Assembly: GCA_022766165.1 (NCBI GenBank)
Contig: QYLO01000023.1
Span: 1-43,431 of the forward strand
Direction: 5' to 3'
DNA from: Candidatus Electrothrix gigas
Lineage (GTDB): Bacteria; Desulfobacterota; Desulfobulbia; Desulfobulbales; Desulfobulbaceae
DNA: 43,431 nucleotides
Position numbers and translations under genes: made by a program. Of the stretch, positions 14,686 through 23,528 are shown in pieces. Position 1 is the first letter of the stretch. Every line of letters starts with the position of its first letter. The notes under the pieces were generated by a model, which was not told the DNA's origin, searched no databases, and saw only the letters and a list, made by a program, of their open reading frames with translations.

Positions 14686-16311
14686 ATGAAAAACAATATG
14701 TTGTATAAATCTCTTATCTCCTCAATACTTGTACTTCTCGCCTTTAGTACGCTACTTTATCTGGTTGCTGGAAGTCCAGAGGCAACACCATGGAGTTCCT
14801 TAGGAGCAATTATTATGGCGATATTCAAAATGATACAATGGCTTATTGCTATGACAATGGCTTTGGTTATCTGCTTGGTCGTTCTCTTTGCAATCTTTTT
14901 TGGAGCTGTGGCTCTGTTTGACCGAAAAGCCGCTGCCAGCATGTTCCAGAATCTTATGGCATCACTTCCTAGCTGGATTCCTCTGTGTGGAGAAGGCTGT
15001 TGTAGCTCTTCTGCACAGGCGGAAGCTGCTGAGGAACGATATAATGCTCTGCGCACTGAGCTGAAAGAGGTTCATGCGTATGTGCATACAACCCAGAAAC
15101 TCTTGACTGATAAAATCGATCAACTTACTGTCCGCATTGAAAAGTTGGAAGTAATGAGTACTGACATGGCGAGTCAAGAGAAACTTGAGGATATGAGTCA
15201 TGACATACAAAATACTGTGGATTCACTGAGTAGTATCCAGGATGTAGTTACTGTTATGCAAAGCTCTGTTGAACAAACAGCGAATCAGCTTGAGGCAATG
15301 TCTCCAGAGAGTATTCTAGGGGATCTTCCTCAACGTGTTCAATCCTTGGAAACCTTTGAAAAGGAGCAAGGTGCGATAAAGATTCCCGAACCGATTGACA
15401 TCACGCCGTTGCAGGATGAGTTGACTCAGGTCAAAGAAACAGCAGACAAGGCACTCGAGGTTGCAACAGAGAGTGCAAGCATATCCGCTTCAATGAATCA
15501 GCAGGATATTCTAGGGGATCTTCCTCAACGTGTTCAATCCTTGGAAACCTTTGAAAAGGAGCAAGGTGCGATAAAGATTCCCGAACCGATTGACATCACG
15601 CCGTTGCAGGATGAGTTGACTCAGGTCAAAGAAACAGCAGACAAGGCACTTGAGGTTGCAACAGAGAGTGCAAGCATATCCGCTTCAATTAATCAGAAGG
15701 ATATCCTAGGCGATCTTCCCCAACGTGTTCAATCCTTGGAAACCTTTGAAAAGGAGCAAGGTGCGATAAAGATTCCCGAACCGATTGACATCACGCCGTT
15801 GCAGGATGAGTTGACTCAGGTCAAAAAAACCGCAGATAAGGCACTTGAGGTTGCAACAGAGAGTGCGACCATATCCGCTTCAATGAATCAGCAGGATATT
15901 CTAGGCGATCTTCCCCAACGTGTTCAATCCTTGGAAACCTTTGAAAAGGAGCAAGGTGCGATAAAGATTCCCGAACCGATTGACATCACGCCGTTGCAGG
16001 ATGAGTTGACTCAGGTCAAAGAAACAGCAAATAAGGCACTTGAGGTTGCAACAGAGAGTGCGACCATCTCAACTTTCGTTGATCAGCAGGAAAAATGCAG
16101 TGAGGAACACCACATCTTCAGCTTTTTTGATGACCCAGCTGATAAGGAAAAACTGAGCAAACTCGTGGCATCAACCTTAGATAGGGATATGAGTTATAAT
16201 CAGGTGCTGAATTTTATTACCAAGGAATTTGGTGGAGAAAAAGGCAAGATCATCAGTTCTCGTCCTTTACTCACTAAGGATTATATTCGTCAATGCCGTA
16301 AGAACAACTAA
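14686..16311 (+). CDS. Membrane coiled-coil protein with four 65-residue tandem repeats
   Basis: 541 residues. The N-terminus has one hydrophobic helix at about 6-29 and a long hydrophobic stretch at about 39-78 (likely one or two more helices). A CGEGCCSSS motif follows at about 101-109. Residues 115-209 form a coiled coil. Four tandem 65-residue repeats follow (about 210-469), each with a VQSLETFEKEQ heptad helix, a Pro-rich EPIDITP turn and an LQDELTQVKETADKALEVATE helix. The unique C-terminus (470-541) holds an EEHHIFSFFDDPADKEKLSKLV segment and a basic tail. I do not recognise a family. Repeat copies are nearly identical at the DNA level, so the array is recent. The topology suggests a membrane anchor carrying a long rod; which side of the membrane is uncertain. 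Confidence 0.8.
   Translation: MKNNMLYKSLISSILVLLAFSTLLYLVAGSPEATPWSSLGAIIMAIFKMIQWLIAMTMALVICLVVLFAIFFGAVALFDRKAAASMFQNLMASLPSWIPLCGEGCCSSSAQAEAAEERYNALRTELKEVHAYVHTTQKLLTDKIDQLTVRIEKLEVMSTDMASQEKLEDMSHDIQNTVDSLSSIQDVVTVMQSSVEQTANQLEAMSPESILGDLPQRVQSLETFEKEQGAIKIPEPIDITPLQDELTQVKETADKALEVATESASISASMNQQDILGDLPQRVQSLETFEKEQGAIKIPEPIDITPLQDELTQVKETADKALEVATESASISASINQKDILGDLPQRVQSLETFEKEQGAIKIPEPIDITPLQDELTQVKKTADKALEVATESATISASMNQQDILGDLPQRVQSLETFEKEQGAIKIPEPIDITPLQDELTQVKETANKALEVATESATISTFVDQQEKCSEEHHIFSFFDDPADKEKLSKLVASTLDRDMSYNQVLNFITKEFGGEKGKIISSRPLLTKDYIRQCRKNN
15313..16092 (+). repeat. Four direct tandem repeats of 195 bp within the coiled-coil gene
   Basis: Units start at 15313, 15508, 15703 and 15898, each exactly 195 bases (65 codons). 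They differ by only a few bases; for example CTAGGGG in units 1-2 versus CTAGGCG in units 3-4, and occasional AGC/ACC changes near the unit ends. Preserved unit length and frame indicate expansion by unequal recombination or slippage under coding selection. Copy number is likely to vary between strains. Confidence 0.95.
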
Positions 16312-16466
16312 AGTCCAAAAAGGCGTGTCTTTATCCCTTTCTTGTCTTGTATGCAGAACATTCCGGCTCCGTCCTCTTTTCAAGGGCAGGAGCCGATTTT
16401 TTTAAACTGCCGTCGTATCCCTTAGCCTCTTTTTGAGTACTCTCAAAACATCTCAGGCGATTTATC

Positions 16467-16985
16467 ATGAAGACTATAAAGAATAAATATATATTCCTCT
16501 TAATACCGGTTGTTTTTCTCCTTGTCAGTCTGGCTTGGTATTTTTCTGACAAACAGGTTATTAAACGACAGCTCACTGAACTTACCTGGAACATCAGCAA
16601 AGAAGCAAAAGAAAGCACACTGGACACAGCTCTCAAGCTCCGTGAGGTCAAAAAGATGCTGGCTCCAAATATACTGGCCATTGTTTCTGAGCGAAACTAT
16701 AGCGAAACCCTGCCCCAGGATATGATTATTCGTTATTTGATGTACTATCGTGATCGGTATGAGACACTGGCTGTAAGCTTTACAGATTTTGAGATTGAAT
16801 TACCGGCAAAAGAGAAGGCTACAGTTTTGGCAACCGTACTTGTGCAGAGAAAAAAAGCGCAGAATGAGCCAGAGCAGCTCAGTGAATCTGTAGAAATTCT
16901 TCTTAAAAAAAACAACGAGATGGAAAAAGGGGGGAAAAAATGGCAGATGGTTCAGGCAAGCATTGCCTCCTCCTTGGTTGAATAG
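16467..16985 (+). CDS. Membrane-anchored hypothetical protein, possible NTF2-like fold
   Basis: 172 residues. A short basic N-terminus and a hydrophobic helix at about 9-27 give a signal anchor, with the rest probably periplasmic. The soluble part begins with helices (KRQLTELTWNISKEAKEST) and ends with alternating beta strands (FEIELPAKEKATVLATVLVQRK) and KKWQMVQASIASSLVE. This helix-then-beta order with a WxM/V strand near the end is reminiscent of SnoaL/NTF2-like domains, but I cannot confirm the family. It follows the coiled-coil gene by 155 bases in the same direction and may be co-expressed. Confidence 0.6.
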   Translation: MKTIKNKYIFLLIPVVFLLVSLAWYFSDKQVIKRQLTELTWNISKEAKESTLDTALKLREVKKMLAPNILAIVSERNYSETLPQDMIIRYLMYYRDRYETLAVSFTDFEIELPAKEKATVLATVLVQRKKAQNEPEQLSESVEILLKKNNEMEKGGKKWQMVQASIASSLVE

Positions 16986-17024
16986 GGAAGGAGAAATGAC
17001 AGATAAACCAAGCGGAGCCATTGC

Positions 17025-18347
17025 TTATTTTCCTGCTTCCACAGGCCGAATAATCCGGGCCGCAGCAACAAGCTGCTGGCGTCCATTTCCAAAGGGTGGA
17101 TAACCAGCCCTGTCTGGTTTGCGTTTATGCCATGTTGTCACAGATGCCGTTGTTCTTCCTCTCTGACCATGCCCATGAAAAAGTTCATACTGTACTATTT
17201 TTCCAGTTGCATCTCTATGCACTCTTGCCACCACACCCACATGATAAATCCCACGTAGTGGAGATAACAGGGTCTTGACAGAGGGGTTCTTGTACCAGAC
17301 TCCGGTGTGACCAAAAAATAAGACCATTCCCGGTCTGATGACAGAGGTTTGCTTTAAGGGATCTTTAATAAGTAGCAACTCTCCCCGCTCATGATACCAG
17401 CGGGCAATATTCCTCGAATCGCGATACTGGGAAAGGGGCGGGTATGCGTGTCCAGGGCAACGTTTTTTTAGCCCCTTTAAGACCCGGTGAAAAATTCCTG
17501 AACAATCACTGAGTGGACCTGTACCATATAAAATAGACTGTGCTTCCAACTCGGTAACAGTTGAGAGTACAGCAGGTATCAGGCGGCCTTTACAGGCAAA
17601 CTGCTCATACTTCTTGCCAACACGCTGAGGAAAAATTTTTTGTCCAGACCTTTTCGATGGTGCAACACGCCTCTTTTTTTGAGAAAAAAAATTCTGTGCA
17701 GAACTTCTCGGCGGTGTAACATGCCTCTTTTGCTGAGGAAAAAAAATCTGAGCAGAATTTTTCAGCGATACAATACGCTTCTTTTTCTGGGGAAAAAAAA
17801 TTTTTACAGGACTTCTCGGCAATGCCGTATACTTCTTATACTTTTTTTGCTGGGGGAAAAAAAAATGTGCAGAACTTTTTGGCAGCGCAATGCGCTTCTT
17901 TTTTTGTAAAGGTTTTAAGATAATAATGGGTTGAAGGGGATGTTGCAAAAGCTTTTGAGGGGAATGTAAAGGGGAATGCTGAGACTGTTGTTCAGGAGCC
18001 ACAAGTATTGTTCTGCTTACTTTGCCGTCTCGTAGAAAATAGGGAAAGGGAAGAGAGCAACATTGCTCGTCAAGTCGGATCGCTCTACTATCTCTACTCT
18101 GTTCATCATACGCATTATATGAGTAATAGTATATTGCTTCTTGTTGTTCCTGTTCTCTAAGCGCTGTTGCTAGATTATCAAGTACTGATTGATCCAACTG
18201 ATCCAACTGATCCGACTGATCCGATTTAATTTGTTCTATCGGACACTGGTCCACTGAGCATCTGCCGAGCAAAAATGCGCCAACCAGGGCAGAGAGAAGC
18301 AGGACAATCTGTACAGGTTGTAACAATACGACAGCAGTGTATCTCAT
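17025..18347 (-). CDS. NlpC/P60-like peptidase-fold protein with basic repeats
   Basis: 440 residues. A hydrophobic N-terminal segment (about 7-28, VLLLSALVGAFLLGRCS) is a signal or anchor. Residues 150-245 contain about five imperfect copies of a 20-residue basic unit (KKKR...P..SAQ.FFPQ). The C-terminal domain has DCSG with Cys282, YHVGVVARV with His369 and an ELFHGHGQRG motif, the Cys-His(-polar) arrangement of NlpC/P60 or CHAP-type cell-wall amidases/endopeptidases. The likely role is peptidoglycan hydrolysis or a related amidase. Start ATG has AAGGGG upstream and overlaps the stop of the AmrS-like gene by four bases (ATGA), so it is the second gene of that unit. Confidence 0.65.
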   Translation of the reverse strand: MRYTAVVLLQPVQIVLLLSALVGAFLLGRCSVDQCPIEQIKSDQSDQLDQLDQSVLDNLATALREQEQQEAIYYYSYNAYDEQSRDSRAIRLDEQCCSLPFPYFLRDGKVSRTILVAPEQQSQHSPLHSPQKLLQHPLQPIIILKPLQKKKRIALPKSSAHFFFPQQKKYKKYTALPRSPVKIFFPQKKKRIVSLKNSAQIFFPQQKRHVTPPRSSAQNFFSQKKRRVAPSKRSGQKIFPQRVGKKYEQFACKGRLIPAVLSTVTELEAQSILYGTGPLSDCSGIFHRVLKGLKKRCPGHAYPPLSQYRDSRNIARWYHERGELLLIKDPLKQTSVIRPGMVLFFGHTGVWYKNPSVKTLLSPLRGIYHVGVVARVHRDATGKIVQYELFHGHGQRGRTTASVTTWHKRKPDRAGYPPFGNGRQQLVAAARIIRPVEAGK

Positions 18348-19426
18348 ACAGACCCCTTGCAGTTATCAGGGGAAGAATTTTTTCGGAGTTTTTTTCCAGA
18401 AAAAATCTGAGAAATATTCCATATTCCCTCAATCCTTTCCATGCACTGTGGACATCTGCCCTCTTGAAGTCGATTGTGCTGTACAGTAAAATCAGATCGG
18501 AGAATCAACTCGCTATGGCAGATCGGACAGAGGGTGTTTGCCCCGTTATCAGAACGAATATTACCCTGATAGACAAAGCGCAGGCCCGCATCCAGACCGA
18601 TTTGCCAAGCCTTTTTGAGCGTAGAAGCTGGAGTTGATACGTGGTCAAGCATATTATAGGTGGGATGAAAACCGGTTACATGCCAGGGAATGGCAGGATC
18701 AACACCTTGAAGAAATGAGGCAATTTTTTTAAGCTCCTCTGCTGAATCATTCAGACCGGGAATCAACAAGGTGGTTACCTCCACCCAGACACCGAGTTCT
18801 CGCAGCAAACAAACAGAGTCCAGAACCGGTTGCAGGGATCCCTTACAGATTGTACGATAAAATTTTTCAGAAAACGACTTGATATCAATGTTTATTCCAT
18901 CCAACAGGGGTGCCAGTTTTTGACAGCATGCCGCTGTCATATAGCCATTACTGACAAAGATATTGGCCAAACGCTGTTCACGGGCCAACTGCATACAATC
19001 AGAGGCAAACTCATAAAAAACAGTCGGCTCTACATAAGTGAAACTGATACTTTGGCAATCACTCTGCTTGGCAGCTCTGACAACCTGTTCTGGTGTACGC
19101 AGATTACCGACAATATCTCCTCTGTGCATCTGGGGATACTGGGAAATCTGATAATTCTGGCAATGCTGACAGGCAAAATTACAGCCAACTGTGGAGATTG
19201 AATAGGAGCGAGAGGCGGGCAGGAAGTGATACAGGGGCTTTTTTTCCACAGGGTCGGCATGTTCAGCAATCAATCGCCCATAGACCAGTGAATAGAGACG
19301 GCCATTGCGGTTTTCCCGAACTCCGCAACGCCCCCTTTTTCCTGGTTTGATGCTGCATTGATGATGACAAAGAACACAGGATACGCTGCGTTCCTCTTCT
19401 CGGATATACAAAGAGGCTTCTTTCAT
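18344..19426 (-). CDS. amrS: AmmeMemoRadiSam-type radical SAM enzyme (AmrS-like)
   Basis: 360 residues. The radical SAM motif is GCNFACQHCQNYQIS (C-x3-C-x2-C), preceded by an N-terminal CVLCHHQC...GRCGVR cluster that may bind a second metal or Fe-S site. SFTYVEPTVFYEF and INIDIKSF follow the family, and a C-terminal CPICHSEL...CPQC zinc-ribbon-like pair completes it. This is the AmrS type of radical SAM protein named for co-occurrence with AMMECR1 and Memo proteins; the reaction is uncharacterised to my knowledge. The ATG has AGGGGGAA upstream. The gene is translationally coupled to the NlpC/P60-like gene. An AMMECR1 protein is encoded at 4280-4855 on the other strand. Confidence 0.88.
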   Translation of the reverse strand: MKEASLYIREEERSVSCVLCHHQCSIKPGKRGRCGVRENRNGRLYSLVYGRLIAEHADPVEKKPLYHFLPASRSYSISTVGCNFACQHCQNYQISQYPQMHRGDIVGNLRTPEQVVRAAKQSDCQSISFTYVEPTVFYEFASDCMQLAREQRLANIFVSNGYMTAACCQKLAPLLDGINIDIKSFSEKFYRTICKGSLQPVLDSVCLLRELGVWVEVTTLLIPGLNDSAEELKKIASFLQGVDPAIPWHVTGFHPTYNMLDHVSTPASTLKKAWQIGLDAGLRFVYQGNIRSDNGANTLCPICHSELILRSDFTVQHNRLQEGRCPQCMERIEGIWNISQIFSGKKLRKNSSPDNCKGSV

Positions 19427-19793
19427 TCCAGTTCCCCCTACCTATTTTCAGAATATACTACGTGCGTTAAGAGGTTACCTGGGCATTCCTGTCAGAAAAT
19501 ACAGCAATTTCACCAAAATTTGGACTTGTTGCGTAACCATCAACATTGGTTCTATCTATGTATAGTAAATAATATTCCACGGTGGCAGCCACCTCGTCAA
19601 TCATTATCTTCAGTGAGGGAGGAGCAGGCTCCCTAGTATCGAGAGTGAGTAAGAATGCACCTATTATGCGCTTCTCGCTTGACAGGAGAGCAAAACAGGA
19701 GAAATATACCATCAACTCTGTACCTAACTCTGTCCCTTTTGGGCAGGATAATACAAATCCGATGAAGTTATCAGACTCTGCTTGAGGAGAACC
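19427..19793. other. Intergenic region between divergent amrS and nhaA
   Basis: The spacer should hold promoters for both neighbours but no strong hexamer pair stands out. A minus-strand frame (19467-19814) reads protein-like in parts (DEVAATVEYYLLYIDRT) but overlaps the nhaA ribosome binding site and start, and none of its starts has a ribosome binding site. A degraded gene fragment is possible. Confidence 0.4.
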
Positions 19794-20987
19794 ATGAAGC
19801 AAAAGGCAGCTCAATTTATCATACTTTTTTTACAACGAGAGGCATCTGGCGGCATCCTGCTGATACTGGCTGCAACACTGGCGATTATCTGCGCCAACAC
19901 GCCAGGCGTTTATCAGCTTTATGAAGCAATGATTCATCTTCATTTTGTAGGTTGGATTCCAGGTATAAAGGCCCTTGGTCTTAACCTGACATTCCATGAG
20001 TTCACCAATGATGCACTGATGACCGTCTTCTTTTTTCTTGTTGGACTTGAGCTAAAACGTGAAATATTAGAAGGTGAACTTTCGGATTCACGCAATATTA
20101 TGCTCCCTGTTATTGGGGCTATTGGCGGAATGATATTGCCAGCGATTATCTATACTCTTCTGAATTTTGGTGATGCGCGGGCAATGCGTGGTTGGGCCAT
20201 TCCCACAGCCACTGATATCGCCTTTGCCCTTGGCGTCTTAATCCTGCTTGGCTCACGTATCCCCAACTCCTTAAAGATTTTTTTAACTTCTTTAGCTATT
20301 TTTGATGACCTGGGTGCAGTCCTTATTATTGCCTTTTTCTATACCAGCAAGATATCTTGGGTCTATCTGATGTTAGCCAGTGTATGCATTCTCATTCTCA
20401 AGGGAATGAACAGAGTCAATGTTCTCAAGAGAACGCCTTATCTCTGCGTTGGCATCTTTATGTGGTATTTCACCTTCAAGTCTGGAGTTCACGCCACGAT
20501 TTCTGGAGTACTTATTGCCCTGTTTATTCCGCTGCTCAAGGATACCTCAGAAAAGGTTTCACCTCTTAAAAGACTTGAACGTCAACTGCATCCTTGGGTT
20601 GCATACGCCATTCTTCCGATCTTTGCCTTTGCCAACTCTGGTCTACACCTGCACGGCATTGGACTAGAACAGGTACTCCATCCTGTTCCGCTCGGCATTG
20701 CCCTAGGACTCTTTCTTGGCAAACAGTTCGGTGTTTTTGGACTCAGTTTTTTGGCAGTGAAACTCAAAATTGCCCAACTTCCCAGTGATATCAACTTAAA
20801 AAATCTTTACGGGGTATCCATACTCTGCGGGGTTGGATTTACCATGAGCCTCTTTGTTGGTGGATTGGCCTTTCACAAAAACGGCATGCATGTTGCCTTT
20901 GATGAGCGGTTGGGAATTATCCTTGGTTCTCTGCTCTCAGGGATAGTTGGCTATACGATTTTACGTTTCACAACAGCAAAAGATTAA
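19794..20987 (+). CDS. nhaA: Na+/H+ antiporter NhaA
   Basis: NhaA exchanges cytosolic Na+ (or Li+) for external H+ in the inner membrane. From ATG 19794, preceded by TTGAGGAG, the protein has 397 residues, normal for NhaA. The substrate-binding Asp pair is D171-D172 in LAIFDDLGAV, and the TATDIAFALG motif with D141 corresponds to the conserved Asp133 region of E. coli NhaA. FFLVGLELKRE and the GFTMSLF motif near the end are also typical. It stands alone, divergent from amrS and convergent with the kinase at 21003. Its presence fits life in saline or sodium-rich water. Confidence 0.95.
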   Translation: MKQKAAQFIILFLQREASGGILLILAATLAIICANTPGVYQLYEAMIHLHFVGWIPGIKALGLNLTFHEFTNDALMTVFFFLVGLELKREILEGELSDSRNIMLPVIGAIGGMILPAIIYTLLNFGDARAMRGWAIPTATDIAFALGVLILLGSRIPNSLKIFLTSLAIFDDLGAVLIIAFFYTSKISWVYLMLASVCILILKGMNRVNVLKRTPYLCVGIFMWYFTFKSGVHATISGVLIALFIPLLKDTSEKVSPLKRLERQLHPWVAYAILPIFAFANSGLHLHGIGLEQVLHPVPLGIALGLFLGKQFGVFGLSFLAVKLKIAQLPSDINLKNLYGVSILCGVGFTMSLFVGGLAFHKNGMHVAFDERLGIILGSLLSGIVGYTILRFTTAKD

Positions 20988-21002
20988 GAGGGGATAATCC
21001 TG

Positions 21003-23411
21003 CTAATCAAGCACTTTGCGCACAGCGCTGGCCAACTCCTTCTTTGTCAACGGTTTCATCAGTAAGGCACGGGCTCCCATTTCCTGTGCCTTATCTTCAT
21101 CTATCAGCTCACTGAATCCCGTACAGATAATCACAGGAAGATCAGGGCGGAGAGCAATAATCTTTTTTGTCACCTCTACACCGCTCATTTTCGGCATGGT
21201 CATGTCGGTTATAACAAGGTCAAACGCATCTATTTTTTGCTGAAAAGCGGCAACAGCTTCACAACTATTTGTATATACAGCGACTTGATAGCCAAGACTC
21301 TCCAGTACTCTTTGATGAATCTGAAGCAACTCAAGATCATCATCAACAACAAGAATTCGCTCTGTTCCTCGTGATAACGGCGGCCCTTCTCCTAACACAA
21401 CATCGTCTTCATCTCCTTGGATAACCGGCAGGTACACATGAAATGTGCTTCCCTTGCCAAGCTCGCTCTCCACAGTGATATCTCCACCAAAATCAAAAAT
21501 AATACTTTGCACCACTGCAAGCCCTAACCCTGTTCCCTCGCCCTGTGCCTTGGTTGTAAAATAGGAATCAAAGATCTTTTCAAGAAGCTCCTCTGGAATT
21601 CCCTTGCCCGTATCCCGCACAGTGAGTTGTAGATGCTCTCCACATTGTAGACGTTGCAGAGGCATTGCATGCTGAATATCCTCCTGAGTAAGCGTAACCT
21701 GCTGTAGAGAAACCTCAAGCACACCACTGTTCTTTTCCCGCATAGCATAATAGCCATTAATACAGAGATTCATGACAATCTGATAAATACGGGTAGGATC
21801 TGCCAACACAGCCTGACAATCAGGCGCAAGGCTTTGACGAATTTCAATATTGCTTGGAATAGAGCAGCGCAGGAGCTTTAATGTCTCTTTTACCAAGAGT
21901 TGAATCCTCAGTGGTTGTACTTCCTGATCTGTTCTTCGGCTAATCGTCAGAATTTGGCGGACAAGTTCCCTGGCGCGGTGGCTTGCTCGAAGCACCTCCT
22001 TCAACCAGATGGTAACATTATCATTTTCAGGAAGAACATCCAGAGCTAACTCTGTGTAACCGAATATTGGACCAAGAATATTATTAAAGTCATGGGCAAC
22101 CCCTCCGGCAAGGGTGCCAACGGCTTCCATTTTTTGGGAATGACGGAGCTGGTTTTCCAAGTCCTTCTTCTTATGCTCCTTCTGTTTTTGATCGGTAATA
22201 TTGCGCATAATCACCCGAACAGAGACAATCTGCCCCTGCTCAACCTGTGGAACTGCACTTGCTTCAACATCAACCTGCTGTCCGTCTTTACTGAGTAAGG
22301 CTGTTTCATGATCTTTTATACCTTTTCCAGTAAAAAATATCTGCTCCAGGGCCGCAGTGGTTGTTTTTTTATAGGTTGGATGAAGAATATTGATCAAGGG
22401 CATGCCGATAAGTTCCTCTTTGCGGTAACCCAAGGTTGTAAGTTCCATAGGATTAACACTGGTAATCCTTTGCTGTTCATCTATGATATGAATCATATCC
22501 AAGGCATCATCAAAAAGAGTGCGTTCTCTGAGCAGTTGCTTTTCAACTTTGATACGTTTGGCAATCTCCTCTTTAAGTTGCTCTTCATGCGCCCTGACTT
22601 GTTCAACAAGAAGAGTAGAGGGCTTAAGGAAACTCTCTATAAAAACTGCTTTGGCAAGACAGTATAAAGAGCAGATTTTTGCCAGCATTCCAGTAATATT
22701 TAATGGGATATTTAAGGCAGTATTGTCCTGTTCAGAAAAAAAGTTCGTTGTTACCTGTGAAAGAACAGCCAAGATCACGGCAGCCTGGAGAAAGTGCAAG
22801 GTGTTGCGATCAACGTTTTCTTGTTGTTTATGAAAAAAATAGAGTGCAAGGAGAAAGAAAAAACAAATCACCACATCACTGCCCCTTTTAAAGGCAGTTG
22901 CCCCTTCTTCAGCAACAGAGCATGAGCATGAGCATGAGCATACAGAAAAAAATTGGGCGAAAACGCTGTAAAAGATAAGGGAAACAAGGAGCGAATAGAA
23001 CAAAAATACCAGATACTCGTTAATTTTTTTATGAAAAAAGAGAGAGGCAAGCAAGAGGGATATGCTTTCCAAATAGCGAGCCGCCAGCCAGAGCTGCAAA
23101 GAGGCGTTTATCGTGCTGCCAGCAAAGACATTCTCTCCGGCTCGGGAGATCAAGATATGAACAAAATCAACTGAACCTATAAAGAGATAGGCTATTCCAA
23201 GAAAGAGGAAGGAAGGGTTGACCTGAAAACGACGGGTATTCCAAATAAACAGAAAAATACTGCTGATAAAAATAATACTGAACAGTTCCGACAAGGCGTG
23301 GAACAGAAAATAGCTGTGTAACTCCGCAAGGGAAAGCCCAAACATAATCACAAGCGGAACAAGACAGGCCGGAGAAAAATGCGTCCTCAGTCTTTCTGTA
23401 TCGGCTTTCAT
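21003..23411 (-). CDS. Hybrid histidine kinase with MASE3-type membrane sensor, PAS and receiver
   Basis: 802 residues. Seven to eight hydrophobic helices occupy residues 15-262 and resemble the MASE3 membrane sensor domain (SLAELHSYFLFHALSELFS). A short coiled segment leads to a PAS domain (about 297-410, DMIHIIDEQQRITSVN...GYRKEEL). HisKA carries His440 in GGVAHDFNNIL. The HATPase domain contains DTGKGIP and GEGTGLGLAVV; its N-box reads NLCINGYYAM with Gly where Ala is more usual. A C-terminal receiver (685-802) has Asp736 in ITDMTMPKM and Lys in LMKPL. It therefore both autophosphorylates and carries its own receiver. A CSCSCSCS run (about 158-165) in the fifth helix region is encoded by a GAGCAT microsatellite. 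No regulator gene is adjacent. Confidence 0.9.
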   Translation of the reverse strand: MKADTERLRTHFSPACLVPLVIMFGLSLAELHSYFLFHALSELFSIIFISSIFLFIWNTRRFQVNPSFLFLGIAYLFIGSVDFVHILISRAGENVFAGSTINASLQLWLAARYLESISLLLASLFFHKKINEYLVFLFYSLLVSLIFYSVFAQFFSVCSCSCSCSVAEEGATAFKRGSDVVICFFFLLALYFFHKQQENVDRNTLHFLQAAVILAVLSQVTTNFFSEQDNTALNIPLNITGMLAKICSLYCLAKAVFIESFLKPSTLLVEQVRAHEEQLKEEIAKRIKVEKQLLRERTLFDDALDMIHIIDEQQRITSVNPMELTTLGYRKEELIGMPLINILHPTYKKTTTAALEQIFFTGKGIKDHETALLSKDGQQVDVEASAVPQVEQGQIVSVRVIMRNITDQKQKEHKKKDLENQLRHSQKMEAVGTLAGGVAHDFNNILGPIFGYTELALDVLPENDNVTIWLKEVLRASHRARELVRQILTISRRTDQEVQPLRIQLLVKETLKLLRCSIPSNIEIRQSLAPDCQAVLADPTRIYQIVMNLCINGYYAMREKNSGVLEVSLQQVTLTQEDIQHAMPLQRLQCGEHLQLTVRDTGKGIPEELLEKIFDSYFTTKAQGEGTGLGLAVVQSIIFDFGGDITVESELGKGSTFHVYLPVIQGDEDDVVLGEGPPLSRGTERILVVDDDLELLQIHQRVLESLGYQVAVYTNSCEAVAAFQQKIDAFDLVITDMTMPKMSGVEVTKKIIALRPDLPVIICTGFSELIDEDKAQEMGARALLMKPLTKKELASAVRKVLD

Positions 23412-23455
23412 TTACTCGTCCGCTAAAGGGTGGCTCAAATTGTTCTTAAGCTATA

Positions 23456-23484
23456 ATTATATCCTCTCAAATCAATAAAGTAAA
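23456..23484 (-). promoter_or_regulatory. Promoter for the hybrid histidine kinase
   Basis: Read on the minus strand: TTTACT (23484-23479), a 17-base spacer, TATAAT (23461-23456). The -10 is perfect and the -35 matches four of six. It lies between glmU and the kinase and gives a leader of about 38 bases. Confidence 0.55.
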
Positions 23485-23528
23485 TATTTATTTACAACTT
23501 TTTCAGTTCTTTTATTCAAATCTTTTGA

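Noticed and set aside
15313..16092. CRISPR array
   Set aside because: The repeats are 195 bp, contiguous, in frame with a protein and have no unique spacers.
19467..19814. Minus-strand 115-codon frame upstream of nhaA
   Set aside because: It overlaps the nhaA ribosome binding site and start, and no start codon has a ribosome binding site; a decayed fragment remains possible.
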